55,005 nucleotides of DNA from Actinomycetes bacterium (GTDB taxonomy: Bacteria; Actinomycetota; Acidimicrobiia; Acidimicrobiales; JAJZXF01). Position 1 is the stretch's first letter. Every line of letters begins with the position of its first letter. Positions 24,954 through 34,321 of the stretch are shown here, one piece after another. The position numbers and the translations under genes were made by a program. Below the pieces are notes generated by a model that saw only the letters and a program-made list of their open reading frames with translations, was not told where the DNA came from and made no database searches. The stretch spans positions 1 through 55,005 of the forward strand of contig JAJYWA010000005.1 of the NCBI GenBank assembly GCA_021791755.1, written 5' to 3'.

Positions 24954-25972
24954 GGAACTATCGGACCTGGCCCCTGCTTGCTGTGCTCATGGCCGCCGCC
25001 GTCCGAACGGTCGTCCGCTTCAGCCTGGTGCCTCCTGAGTCGGTACCCAGACAGGGGTCCGCGATGAACATGCCGATCCAAGAGGAGCTCTGATCTCAGG
25101 TTTCCCTCCTTGTCCTCGCTCTTCACGCCCACGACAAGGGGCGAGTGGCTGAGATAGAACGCACCGATGAACATGACGATCAGTGAGAACACTTCAAGCG
25201 GACCTCGCAGTCCACCCGTACGCAGGTGGTCTCCGAAAAGGGTGATGCCAATGAGAATGCTGGCTATCGGATCAACGATCACCAGCGCCGACTGCGAAGC
25301 TGTTATCGGTCCCGCGTGAAAGGCATTCTGCGCCATGAAGACGGCCAGGAGACCCGCAATGGCTATCCCATAGGTCTGCCAGTGCACGAACACGTGCACC
25401 CAACCCTGCGAGAAGTACGTGGCTGTCACCTTGATCAGAGCAGCGGTGAACGCATACGTGACCGCGCCGGCGGCGCCGAACATCGCGGCTTTCCAATAGC
25501 GTGACCCCCTGCGGGCCAGCATCACCGTCACAGCCACCGCGCACAGCACCGATGCTCCGACGATCAGCCAGTCCAAGGGGCTGGGCACTCCGGCGCCGGC
25601 CCGAGCGGAGCCGATATAGAGAAACCCGCTCAACCCCGCCGCCGTCGCGATCGCTCCCAGCCACTCATGCCATCCAAGGTGCTGCTTGAACCACAGCCCA
25701 AGGATCGCCACGATGAAAATAAGCTCTGAGGTGAGTATCGGCTGGACAGTGGAGAGGTCGCCGTAAGAAAGAGCCATGGCCTGGAACAAGAACGCCACGA
25801 CCATGGCCAAGAACCCGGCAATCCAGATGGGGCTTCTCAACGCGTACACCACAAGCCGCATGCTCATGGCATCCTCCTCAGGCGCCGACTCAACCCCCAA
25901 GCGCTGTAGAATGCTCGTCAGCGCGTTGGAAAAAGCTGCAGCTGTCGCCAACACGAAGACCACCGGCACCAC
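24935..25972 (-). CDS. DMT-superfamily permease (EamA-like)
   Basis: 345 aa with about nine to ten hydrophobic helices covering residues 1-285, in the two-times-five layout of drug/metabolite transporters. Examples are FVLATAAAFSNALTSILQRLG, TSELIFIVAILGLWF, VYAL-SPIWIAGFLAMVVAFLFQ and ALVIVDPIASILIGITLFGD. The last about 60 residues are a charged Arg/His-rich tail ending in the 24-bp repeat, not typical of the family, and may be a read-through extension. Substrate unknown. Confidence 0.75.
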   Translation of the reverse strand: MVPVVFVLATAAAFSNALTSILQRLGVESAPEEDAMSMRLVVYALRSPIWIAGFLAMVVAFLFQAMALSYGDLSTVQPILTSELIFIVAILGLWFKQHLGWHEWLGAIATAAGLSGFLYIGSARAGAGVPSPLDWLIVGASVLCAVAVTVMLARRGSRYWKAAMFGAAGAVTYAFTAALIKVTATYFSQGWVHVFVHWQTYGIAIAGLLAVFMAQNAFHAGPITASQSALVIVDPIASILIGITLFGDHLRTGGLRGPLEVFSLIVMFIGAFYLSHSPLVVGVKSEDKEGNLRSELLLDRHVHRGPLSGYRLRRHQAEADDRSDGGGHEHSKQGPGPIVPCEGGA

Positions 25973-26153
25973 TCTTGTATTCTATATCAGCCAGCTCGTC
26001 CATCCGTCATCCAATAACTGAGCTGCCGGTTTAGCCATTGGCTGAGCTATGTGCAGAACCCGCTGACAACTACCACCCGCGTCAGGTGGGAGGCTGGCGC
26101 CCATCATAACGGTAGCGGTCTCGAGCCAGAGGCTTGTGCTCGACAAGAGGTTG

Positions 26154-26849
26154 TCAACTGCTCAGTGGAGACCAGGTCTCCATGAACGCCCATGACCGGC
26201 GATGTATGGTGCAGGGCCCCCAGGCTGCAAACGCCATACGGTGCCTGAAGGCTGGGTAGCCCTTGTTTTGAGCGAAGTCGTAAACAGGGAAATGCTCGTC
26301 CTCTGCCCGCATCAACCTATCCCTCGTCACCTTGGCGAGCACGGAGGCAACGGACACAGAGAGGCACGTGGCATCACCCCCGGCTACCATGACAGATCGC
26401 GGATCCCCAACGAAGTTCCACACCCCGTCTACAAGAAGGACGTCCGGCTCGCAGCCACTCTCGGCCAAGATCGACGCAAGGGCCCTCGAAGCCGCCAGCC
26501 GCTGGGCGCCTGACATACCCAACGCATCGCAGTCAGCGTGCGACGCATGACCTACGGCCCAGGCCTTGCAACAGGCAGCCAACGGCTCGAAAAGGCTCTC
26601 CCTGGCTGCCTCGCTGAGCTGCTTGGAGTCGCGCACCTCGGCAAGAGGAGCCAGTCGGGCCCCATCGCCGTAACCGCGGGCGATCTCAGCAGGCAGGATG
26701 GCAACGCCTACGCTGACAGGTCCGGCCCAGGCGCCGCGGCCAACCTCGTCCACGCCGGCCACAAGACAGCTCCCCTGCCTGTACATGCTCTCTTCCAGAG
26801 CTAGAGACGGTCGTCGTGTGGCAGCTCGCCCCCGAGATGCCCGCGCCAT
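26154..26849 (-). CDS. rnhB: Ribonuclease HII
   Basis: Removes ribonucleotides and RNA from RNA-DNA hybrids. 231 aa from ATG 26849. The DEDD active site is visible: D34-E35 in AGVDEVGRG, D141 in LLVDGVWN and D177 in VLAKVTRDR. RDSKQLSEAAR and FAQNKGYPAFRHR are further family blocks. The start has no clear Shine-Dalgarno; a TTG one codon upstream is possible. Divergent from the small gene at 27138 (288-base gap without features). Confidence 0.93.
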   Translation of the reverse strand: MARASRGRAATRRPSLALEESMYRQGSCLVAGVDEVGRGAWAGPVSVGVAILPAEIARGYGDGARLAPLAEVRDSKQLSEAARESLFEPLAACCKAWAVGHASHADCDALGMSGAQRLAASRALASILAESGCEPDVLLVDGVWNFVGDPRSVMVAGGDATCLSVSVASVLAKVTRDRLMRAEDEHFPVYDFAQNKGYPAFRHRMAFAAWGPCTIHRRSWAFMETWSPLSS

Positions 26850-27137
26850 CAATGCTCGACGGCCAAGAGGCCGAAGCGCCGGATAACTCCATTACTGGTC
26901 ATGGTTCCGTTTGCCCATCACCGTGGCATTACCAGTCACGATCGACCACCATCGAGACCCGCGATGGGAAATCCGCTTGTAAGCTCACCTCCATGGATGC
27001 ATGATAGGTGAAAGAGCATGTGTAGACGAACAACGTAGAGCAACTTCCGCGCTCACCCTTGGGAAACAGCCCGAAGGCCGAGGCATCCAGGCATTCCAGG
27101 CACGACTCAAGAGCAAGCGCTGAGAGGGATGACGCTG

Positions 27138-27383
27138 ATGGCAGAGATGATGGAGGATGGGGCAGCCTCCGGAGCACAGCGGCAGCTCCGGGTGGGTACC
27201 AGAGTAGACGTTAGAAGCCGTTTCGTGGGCTCGTGGACCAACGGTTTCGAAATTGCTCAAGTGACGGAGGGTGGCTATCGCCTGAAAAGGCTGTCGGATG
27301 GCAGCACATTGCCGACGATCTTTGAGCCAGACGAGGTTCGCGAAGAGCGCCGTGGCAAGCAGGGGCTCTGGTGGTACCGCTGA
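27138..27383 (+). CDS. Small conserved protein, Tudor/SH3-barrel-like
   Basis: 81 aa from ATG 27138, which is well spaced from GAGAGGG; ATG 27129 is too close to it. The core VGTRVDVRSRFVGSWTNGFEI followed by GGYRLKRLSDGSTLP and FEPDEVREERR looks like a small beta-barrel and resembles a hypothetical protein widespread in actinobacteria. Function unknown. It is preceded by rnhB in the opposite direction and followed by the convergent GYD gene. Confidence 0.65.
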   Translation: MAEMMEDGAASGAQRQLRVGTRVDVRSRFVGSWTNGFEIAQVTEGGYRLKRLSDGSTLPTIFEPDEVREERRGKQGLWWYR

Positions 27384-27520
27384 CGCCGTTCCTCGGCAAC
27401 CAACGACCGCAATTCGCTGGGACGCTCGGCCCGGCGACTCGGGGGCCCGGCGGGCGCCGTCCTGGCCGGAAAAACTTCAGCGGCCGCGGCTAGAAGCAGA
27501 ACCTCAACCGCACTCAGCGC

Positions 27521-27808
27521 TCATCCGTTCAGTAACGAGATCATCTCTCCGGCCGGAATTGCAGTCAGCGTAAGAGTCTTCATCGTCCCGCGGGCGCCAA
27601 GAGCAAGGGCAACCTTGGCCATCACCTTTTCATCCGGCGCCTCGATCACCGTGCAGAAGTCGTACTGACCCAGCAGCGCCCACTGGTGAGTCACCCGAAC
27701 ACCCATCTCCTGGACCTCCTCGTTGACCTCTTGCATGCGAGTCGGATTAGCCTGCAACGTCGCAGCACCATCGGGGCCGAGTGTTGACAGCATCACGAAG
27801 GTAGCCAT
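27521..27808 (-). CDS. GYD-domain protein
   Basis: 95 aa. Pattern ATFVMLSTLGPDGAATLQANPTR, then WALLGQYDFCTVIEAPDEKVMAKVAL and GTMKTLTLTAIP, matches the GYD domain (named after the Gly-Tyr-Asp here seen in GQYDF), a ferredoxin-like dimeric alpha/beta barrel. Function not established. The next gene on this strand, rpiB-like, ends 124 bases upstream. Confidence 0.8.
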   Translation of the reverse strand: MATFVMLSTLGPDGAATLQANPTRMQEVNEEVQEMGVRVTHQWALLGQYDFCTVIEAPDEKVMAKVALALGARGTMKTLTLTAIPAGEMISLLNG

Positions 27809-27931
27809 GGACAGAGGCTAGCCAAGGACGCCTTGCAAGTCCACCGGACCGCCACCTTGCCCGATCTCGGCTGCCGCCAACCCGTCTGCGCTCCAACGCC
27901 AACGACCCGAGCTGCATGCTCGAGACACGCA

Positions 27932-28357
27932 CTAGCGACCATCGTCAAAACGAGCCAGCTCTGCTATCTGCACTGCCTCGTCGGGGTCGGGCTGGGCGCC
28001 GAGGAACTGCGCGAGGATCTCCCTCGCTACCTCGGCAGAGGTGAGACGAAGGCTTAGGGCCAGCACGTTCGCATCGTTCCAGCGCCTAGCCCCACGAGCG
28101 GTCTCGGCATCGGCGCAAAGTGCGGCCCGGACGCCGCGCACCTTGTTCGCAGCAATTGACACGCCTGTGCCAGTCCAGCAGCAGACCACGCCGGCATCCG
28201 CGACACCATCTGCGACTGCCTGACCAACCGCGCGGCCAACCTCCGGCCACTGCGCGCCTCGGGCGACCACGATCACCTCGTGACCCTGGCGCTCCAGCTC
28301 TTCGGTTACCACTTGCGCAAGCGAAGCCTGCTCGTCCGTCCCAAACGCTATCTTCAT
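27932..28357 (-). CDS. RpiB/LacA/LacB-family sugar-phosphate isomerase
   Basis: 141 aa from ATG 28357 (MKIAFGTDEQ), matching family starts; the open frame upstream is not coding-like. Signature VVCCWTGTGVSIAANKVRGVRAALC with the catalytic-type Cys at residue 60 and RRWNDANVLALSLR. Family members interconvert ribose-5-P/ribulose-5-P or related aldo-keto pairs. The WTGTG variant, instead of the common GTGIG, marks a subgroup whose substrate is less certain. It is divergent from the alpha-mannosidase gene. Confidence 0.85.
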   Translation of the reverse strand: MKIAFGTDEQASLAQVVTEELERQGHEVIVVARGAQWPEVGRAVGQAVADGVADAGVVCCWTGTGVSIAANKVRGVRAALCADAETARGARRWNDANVLALSLRLTSAEVAREILAQFLGAQPDPDEAVQIAELARFDDGR

Positions 28358-28535
28358 GCCACCAACCACATGCTCGCACCAAACTTCGTGGGATCCACGC
28401 CGGAACAAGGAGTTGACGTCGCAACACGGAGCCTGCGCCAGGCCAGAAGGGATCCACACGCGGCTTTCCGCCGAGTCAACTCGAGACTCCGGCAGCCTCC
28501 ACAAGATATAGGTTTATAGATTACTGTTGCGCACG

Positions 28536-31430
28536 ATGGCTGCTCGACAAGTGAACATCGTCCCACATACGCACTGGGACCGGGAGTGGTACGAACCGTT
28601 CCAGTCCTTCAGGATGTCGCTCGTAGAGACCCTCGACGCGCTGATCTCTGTCATGCGCGCAGACGGAGACTACTACTTCTTGATGGACGGGCAGATGGCC
28701 GCCGTCGACGACTACCTCGAGGTGCGTCCCGAGGCCGCCGGAGCGTTGACGGAGCTCTGCCGATCTGGACGGCTGTCCCTAGGGCCTTGGTACGTGCTCT
28801 GCGATGAGATGCTCGTCTCCGCGGAGACGATCGTACGCAACCTCGAGACCGGCATACAGCGTGCCAGCGCCTTCGGTCGGCCAATGATGATCGGTTACCT
28901 TCCCGACATGTTCAGTCACGTGGCCCAGATGCCCCAGGTGCTGCGCTCCGCGGGGATAGCCGATGCAGTCGTCTGGCGCGGCGTTCCGAGCACGATAGAT
29001 CGGACCGCGTTCTGGTGGTCGTCTCCGGACGGATCCACCGTCAGGGCCGAGTACCTAGTCCACGGCTACGGCAACGGAGCGCACCTGCCCCAGGACGGCG
29101 CGAAGCTGGTCGAACGGGTGCGGGACCACGAGCGTGAAGTGGAGCCATTCCTGATCGACGCCCTCCTGCTCATGAACGGCGCCGACCACCTCGCGCCGCA
29201 GCCCGGCCTCAGCAGGGCCGTGGCGGAGGCCAACCGCGCTCAGAGCTCCTACGAGCTGGCCATCACATCGCTCGACCAAGCCCTCCGAGACGCTCCTACC
29301 GAAGGGCTTCCCTCGTGGAACGGTGAGCTCCGCTCTGGAGCGAGGGCGCATGTTCTCATGGGAGTCGCGTCGAACCGAGTAGACGTGAAACAGGCGGCGG
29401 CGCGCACTGAGAGGGCGCTCGAACAGATCGCCGAGCCGCTGTGCGCTCTTTTCCTCCCCGCCGAGCTTTGGCCGTCCCGACTGCTCGAGATCGCCTGGCG
29501 CAATGTCCTTCAGAATGCGGCCCATGACTCCATATGCGCCTGCTCCGCGGATGAGGTGGTCGAAGCCGTTGCCTGCCGCTACGCGGAGGCTCGCCACATA
29601 GCAGAAGGCCTTTCGGCGAGAGTGCTGGAGTCGCTCTCTCACGACGCCGGCGGGAAAGAGCCACTGGTGGTGAACACCGCTGCACGGAGCCGTAGCGGCA
29701 TCATAGAGCTGGTCATCGAAGGTGAGGACGAGCCGGAAGGAACGCAGGTGATCGCGACTCTGTCGCCGCTGCCCGACGAGCTGACCCTGGACACCGTGGC
29801 CACGAGAAGGGTCCTCGAGTCGATCCACGACACCGCGATCTCCGATGATGCCTTCGTTCAAGACATCGAAATCTCCGTCGAAGAGCCGCGAGGAAACGCA
29901 GGGGCTCCACCGCGCATCGAGGCCTCGGTCACGGTCGCAGCCAACCAGTCGCCGACAGGTTCGGCCGCGCTCGAAGAGGCAAAGCGCCAGCTGTACACCT
30001 GGATCGGCGCACTGCCCGACGCCATCGTGCATGTCCGGCTTCACCACCATCCCGCACGCAGGGTGGCCGCCCACATCGAAGACGTCCCGGGATTCGGTTG
30101 GCAACGCTGGCGCCCGCATCCCCTGCCCAGCCCGGTCAGGCTCGAGTGGACAAGCGATGACTGCTTTCCGCAGCCACCAGGGGGCACGCAGGAGCGCGTG
30201 AGCAGTGGGGAAGAAGAGAGCCAAGGAGAAGCAAGGCACGAGCAGGTACAGGAGCAGGCGCCGCCGTGGCCGGTGCTCGACAACGGCTTGGTCCGGGTGG
30301 TCGTGAACACCACAGATGGGACCTTCGCAGTCAACGGCCACGGCGGGCTCGGACGCCTCGTTGACGGTGGGGACGCTGGCGACACCTACAACTACTCACC
30401 TCCCGCCAACGACACGACAGTTGACAGGCCGGTCTCGATCGAGGTCACAGCCGCAGAAAACGGTCCGGTGAGAGCAGCCATCGAGGTGCGCGCCAAGTAC
30501 GCCTGGCCAGAGGGGGTTGACCAGGCATCGTCTTCGCGGGTCGGCAGCGTGGAGGTCGCTGTCACCACACGTATCGAGCTGCGCGCCAACGAGAAGCTCG
30601 TCAGGGTGACCACCAGCTTTCTCAATCTGTGCAGAGACCATCGCCTGAGAGCGCACTTCCCGCTTCCGGAGCGGTCTCGGCACTCAGTGGCCGAGTCCGC
30701 GTTCGCGGTGGTGAGGCGAGGCCTCGAAGCGGAAGGAGGAGAGAGTGAAAGGGGCCTTCCCACGTTCTCCTCCCGTCGTTTCGTGAGCGCGGGAAAGCTC
30801 ACGGTCTTTCACGAAGGACTGCTCGAGTACGAGCTCGTAGATATCGACTCAGCTACAGCCGACCACGGCGAAAAGGACGGACAGGAAGCAGGCGGCGCAG
30901 GAGAACTTGCGCTCACACTGCTGAGGTGCACCGGAGCCCTGTCGCGAACAACCACCGCCTACCGCCTGCTCCCCGCCGGGCCGCCACTCGAGCTGGAGGG
31001 CCCGCAGATGCAGGGGCCAGTCCAGGTGCAGTACGCGTTGCACATAGGCGAGCTCGACACTCCAACCATGTACGCGCTCGCTGAAGATGCATTTCTCCCG
31101 CTGATCCCTGCAATGCCGAGGCGAGGGCGCTCGCCGGAGGCCGCCTCGGACGCCATCGGGGCCGGTGATGTCTCCACGGATCGCATGCGTCAGCAAGCGG
31201 CCAACCCTCGCTCGGCTCTCGCTATCTCCGGAGCCCAGGTATCGGCCCTGCTGCGCAAGGACGGCCGGCTCACTGCCAGGGTCTTCAACCCGTCGGAGGT
31301 CTGCGCCACGGTGCGCTTGCCCGGACGCACCGGCTCTCTCGTAGACCTCCACGGACAGGCCATCGCCGACTTCACCGACGCGTTCGAGCTCGGCCCCTCA
31401 AAGATCGCGACGATCCATGTGGACGAGTAG
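28536..31430 (+). CDS. Glycoside hydrolase family 38 alpha-mannosidase
   Basis: 964 aa from ATG 28536 (in-frame TTG 28527 also possible). Catalytic domain at the N-terminus: HTHWDREW (11-18, zinc-binding His/Asp), MDGQMAAVDDY, and YLPDMFSHVAQMPQVL with the nucleophile Asp124. The middle three-helix bundle contains NAAHDSICACSADEV, and the C-terminal beta domains are long. An acidic Glu/Gln-rich linker near 555-575 and the Glu/Gly-rich stretches are organism-specific. There is no signal peptide, so it is cytoplasmic. MngB-type GH38 enzymes process mannosyl-glycerate or internalised mannosides. With the MptB-like gene it points to mannose metabolism, but the substrate is inferred. Confidence 0.9.
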   Translation: MAARQVNIVPHTHWDREWYEPFQSFRMSLVETLDALISVMRADGDYYFLMDGQMAAVDDYLEVRPEAAGALTELCRSGRLSLGPWYVLCDEMLVSAETIVRNLETGIQRASAFGRPMMIGYLPDMFSHVAQMPQVLRSAGIADAVVWRGVPSTIDRTAFWWSSPDGSTVRAEYLVHGYGNGAHLPQDGAKLVERVRDHEREVEPFLIDALLLMNGADHLAPQPGLSRAVAEANRAQSSYELAITSLDQALRDAPTEGLPSWNGELRSGARAHVLMGVASNRVDVKQAAARTERALEQIAEPLCALFLPAELWPSRLLEIAWRNVLQNAAHDSICACSADEVVEAVACRYAEARHIAEGLSARVLESLSHDAGGKEPLVVNTAARSRSGIIELVIEGEDEPEGTQVIATLSPLPDELTLDTVATRRVLESIHDTAISDDAFVQDIEISVEEPRGNAGAPPRIEASVTVAANQSPTGSAALEEAKRQLYTWIGALPDAIVHVRLHHHPARRVAAHIEDVPGFGWQRWRPHPLPSPVRLEWTSDDCFPQPPGGTQERVSSGEEESQGEARHEQVQEQAPPWPVLDNGLVRVVVNTTDGTFAVNGHGGLGRLVDGGDAGDTYNYSPPANDTTVDRPVSIEVTAAENGPVRAAIEVRAKYAWPEGVDQASSSRVGSVEVAVTTRIELRANEKLVRVTTSFLNLCRDHRLRAHFPLPERSRHSVAESAFAVVRRGLEAEGGESERGLPTFSSRRFVSAGKLTVFHEGLLEYELVDIDSATADHGEKDGQEAGGAGELALTLLRCTGALSRTTTAYRLLPAGPPLELEGPQMQGPVQVQYALHIGELDTPTMYALAEDAFLPLIPAMPRRGRSPEAASDAIGAGDVSTDRMRQQAANPRSALAISGAQVSALLRKDGRLTARVFNPSEVCATVRLPGRTGSLVDLHGQAIADFTDAFELGPSKIATIHVDE

Positions 31431-31517
31431 CTCGCACGAAACGCCTCACCGCGTGCGGGCTCGCTCCGCTAGCTCGTCTCGAACGACAAGCAGATATGAG
31501 ATCGCGGTGTACGACCC

Positions 31518-31545
31518 TTTCAACCGTGCTCAAGCCTGATAACAT
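31518..31545 (+). promoter_or_regulatory. Possible promoter for a near-leaderless lipoprotein gene
   Basis: TTTCAA (31518-31523), 16-bp spacer, TAACAT (31540-31545). Expected transcription start is at about 31553, only a few bases before the ATG 31557, which has no good ribosome-binding site. Leaderless mRNAs are common in actinobacteria. Confidence 0.3.
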
Positions 31546-31556
31546 AAAGAAAGTGC

Positions 31557-32753
31557 ATGCAGCACTGCGAGAAAGATAAGTGGAACAACGCAATGGAACA
31601 GCAACGCATTGAACCCAGCACCACAGCCAGGAGGAAGGACATCAGCCAGCGCTCCACCCGGCGAAACCGTCTCCAGGTAGGCATAGGCATCAGCGTCGTG
31701 GCGCTCCTGCTCGCGGCATGTGGCACTTCACAAGCGGCGCGAAAAGCTCCAACACAGCGGGTGAAGGCGAAGACGGTCAAGGTCTCAACGGCGCCAGCGC
31801 ACATTACGAGCGCCAACAACGTGGCCTCGGCCACCATCGTGACGGCAGCCGTAAAAAGGACGCTCGCAGCCCGGACCGTTTCGCTTCTCCTCGGTCTTTC
31901 ACCTTCGAGCCTGTCCATCCAAACTGACGGGAAGGTCGTACAACCACCGCTCCTCGCGCCCTCGAACGGGCCTGGCGCTCCCACTCAGGGCATCATCTCT
32001 TACCAACTACACGGCGCCGGAACCTTCGACTTCGCCAACACGACCGGCGAGTTCCAGCTGGGGACACCTCCAACGGGAGCGCCAGCGCAACCAGCCAACG
32101 GAACCACCTCCCAATGGATCCTGACATCCAAGTTCGCGTATCAAGCTGTGCCCAAGATCCCATCTGGACCAGCTAGCAACGCCTCGAAGACCGCGGTGGC
32201 CAACGCGCCTGCATGGATCAGGATACCGCTCTCCACGCAGCCTACCGGCGGCGCCTCGGCAACAGCAGGGCCGAGCTCCTTCACCTTCGAGGTGTTCAGC
32301 CCCCTGCCATGGCTGACAGCTCTCTCAGCCATCAAGGGGAGCGTGACCAAGGAGGGCTCGGGAAGCTTCCGCGGAAAGGCAGTCACGTACTACGAAACCA
32401 CTGTTCCAGCCCCTCGGCTGCAATTCCTCGCGACCACCGGACAAGTGCGGATCGAGGTCGCTATCGACGCAAGCGGTCTGATCAGAGAGATCGCAGCCGT
32501 GGTACCTGCGCCTTCGTCCGTGTCGCCGTCATCCACCTCTCCACCAAAGGCTCAAGGCGGCTTCACAGCCATGCTCGTCACGATCGGCCTTTCGCACTTC
32601 AGCGCTCCGGTTGCGATAACCGTTCCCCCGGCGAGCCAGACCGACACTGTGCTCAATCCAGCGGTGGCGCGCCAAGAGCACGCTGCTCACCCCAACGGGA
32701 CATCCACCGGGACACCGGCGACGCCTTCTCCCGCTCCGTCTACCAATGGGTAG
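31557..32753 (+). CDS. Lipoprotein, LppX/LprG-like (array member 1)
   Basis: 398 aa. After a basic N-terminus, the signal VGIGISVVALLLAAC gives a lipobox with Cys55 (start 31557; ATG 31593 is an alternative). The exported part has Ala/Thr/Ser-rich stretches and the shared array pattern: a SPLPWLTALS block; SFRGKAVTYYETTV; a strand VRIEVAIDASGLIREI; and GLSHFSAPVAITVPPAS. The VxxWIDxxGxL-like strand followed by FG/FSxPVxITxPP is reminiscent of mycobacterial LppX/LprG/DUF2092 lipid-carrier lipoproteins. Lipid binding is inferred from fold resemblance only. Confidence 0.65.
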   Translation: MQHCEKDKWNNAMEQQRIEPSTTARRKDISQRSTRRNRLQVGIGISVVALLLAACGTSQAARKAPTQRVKAKTVKVSTAPAHITSANNVASATIVTAAVKRTLAARTVSLLLGLSPSSLSIQTDGKVVQPPLLAPSNGPGAPTQGIISYQLHGAGTFDFANTTGEFQLGTPPTGAPAQPANGTTSQWILTSKFAYQAVPKIPSGPASNASKTAVANAPAWIRIPLSTQPTGGASATAGPSSFTFEVFSPLPWLTALSAIKGSVTKEGSGSFRGKAVTYYETTVPAPRLQFLATTGQVRIEVAIDASGLIREIAAVVPAPSSVSPSSTSPPKAQGGFTAMLVTIGLSHFSAPVAITVPPASQTDTVLNPAVARQEHAAHPNGTSTGTPATPSPAPSTNG

Positions 32754-33026
32754 AGTTGATCTATCGTTGTGCCCTATACGGATAGGCATCGCAACACAAC
32801 ATAGCTAGAAAGCCGCCCCCAGCGCGGCTTGGGGCATCGGCGCGATCGCAACCCGTTTATCGTAAAGTATGTAGTGGTCAACATGCTGAACTTCCTGACC
32901 TCGAGACCATTCGAAACTGAAATGGCAATACGGGGATGGGAGAGCCGCGACTTGTCGCGATCTCACTCGCGCAGTCGTGACCAGCGCACCTCTCGCCAGC
33001 AGGCCCGGCACATCTGCGCTAGGCCC

Positions 33027-34226
33027 ATGCGACGCCTTGCTCCGGTTGCAGCGGTGGTTTTCGTGGCCCTGCTCGCAGCGGCCTGCGGCGGTCAGGGATC
33101 CGCTGCAGGACATTCTGCGCCAGAAACACAGCTCGGGTTCTCGACGAAGCCGAGCGGGAAGGTGATCGGCTACAGGCAAGTGATCTGCGTAGTCAACGCA
33201 GGCTCGAACTCTGTCAGCTTCGTGAACAAACAGGGCAAGGAAGTTCACCCGCCTGTAGCTGTCGGCAATTCGCCATTTGCCATCGCGCTCAGCGCCAACA
33301 ATGAGTGGGCTTTCGTCGCTAACACTGGCTGGGGCGTCGCGCCAGGAGACACCATAACGCCCATTAACCTCACGACCTTCAAGGCGGCAAAGCCGATCCG
33401 GGTCGGCACCGGTCCGTTCGCCGTCGCGGTGACGCCAGATGGCAAGAAAGCTTACGTAGCAAACATGGGCTCGATGGCGCCAGCGGCCAGCCAGCTGGCG
33501 ACTCGTGGCTACTACTTCGACGACAACGTAACCGATGCTTACACTGTCACTCCTATCAACCTCGTGACCGGTAAACCGGGAAAGAACATCTACAGCGGCC
33601 CCGGGCCAGGTGCGGTCGCGATCACCCCTAACGGGCGTTGGGCGTACGTGGCGAACGCCGGCAGCACGAACAACTATGCCGGCACAGTCTCGGGAACCGT
33701 GGTCCCTATCAGAACCTCAACAGACACAACTGGAAAACCAATTTCCGTAGGTCCTGGTCCAATGGCGATAGCGATCACCCCTAACGGGCGTTGGGCGTAC
33801 GTGGCGAACGCCGGGTGGTGGACCCACGAGGGCCACACGGTTACACCGATCAACCTCCTGACGAACCAAGCCCTCGCCCCGATCCCCGTCGGCGCTGCCC
33901 CGATAGCGATCGCGATCACACCTAATGGACGATGGGCCTACGTTGCGAACAGCGGCTATGGATCTGACAGCACAGTAACCCCTATCAACCTTGCCACCAA
34001 CAAGCCAGGACCACCGATCCAAGTTGGACCTGGACCGGTAGCCATAGCCATCTCCCCACATGGGCATTGGGCTTACGCGGCTGTAGCGGGTGGCGTGACC
34101 ACTGGCCCTGATGACATAGTCACTCCGATCAACCTCAATAGCAACCAGCCCGGGAAACCCATCGTCGTGGGCATCGCTCCTGGAGCCATCGCAGTCGCCG
34201 ACGTGCCCGAGCTCGCACAGGGTTGA
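33027..34226 (+). CDS. Lipoprotein YVTN beta-propeller
   Basis: 399 aa from ATG 33027, chosen because MRRLAPVAAVVFVALLAAAC is a perfect lipoprotein signal with Cys20; earlier in-frame starts only add a charged tail. About seven units follow the form GxxPxAIAITPNGRWAYVANxG...TVTPINLxTxxPGxPIxVG. Some units are enlarged by loops rich in Tyr/Asp or Gly/Trp. Two blades contain an identical 43-bp stretch (33618-33660 and 33771-33813), evidence of recent blade duplication or conversion. It is likely a surface-anchored binding scaffold; the ligand is unknown. The next gene begins within 100 bases. Confidence 0.82.
   Translation: MRRLAPVAAVVFVALLAAACGGQGSAAGHSAPETQLGFSTKPSGKVIGYRQVICVVNAGSNSVSFVNKQGKEVHPPVAVGNSPFAIALSANNEWAFVANTGWGVAPGDTITPINLTTFKAAKPIRVGTGPFAVAVTPDGKKAYVANMGSMAPAASQLATRGYYFDDNVTDAYTVTPINLVTGKPGKNIYSGPGPGAVAITPNGRWAYVANAGSTNNYAGTVSGTVVPIRTSTDTTGKPISVGPGPMAIAITPNGRWAYVANAGWWTHEGHTVTPINLLTNQALAPIPVGAAPIAIAITPNGRWAYVANSGYGSDSTVTPINLATNKPGPPIQVGPGPVAIAISPHGHWAYAAVAGGVTTGPDDIVTPINLNSNQPGKPIVVGIAPGAIAVADVPELAQG
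33618..33813 (+). repeat. Exact 43-bp repeat pair within propeller gene (153 bp apart)
   Basis: Identical segments at 33618-33660 and 33771-33813 encode AITPNGRWAYVANA. The spacing of 153 bp is 51 codons, about one blade. Other blades share the protein motif but not the exact DNA. Confidence 0.85.
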
Positions 34227-34321
34227 CAAGCTTGATTGAGAGCAGCGACCGCGAAGACCTTCCGGCGTGTTCACGTCTCGACGCGCACGAACAAGACAAC
34301 GGTCAAGCGAGCTCACCAGCT

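Noticed and set aside
29055-30341. 428-codon antisense frame within the alpha-mannosidase gene
   Set aside because: GH38 motifs fix the plus strand as coding; no domain is seen in the antisense product.
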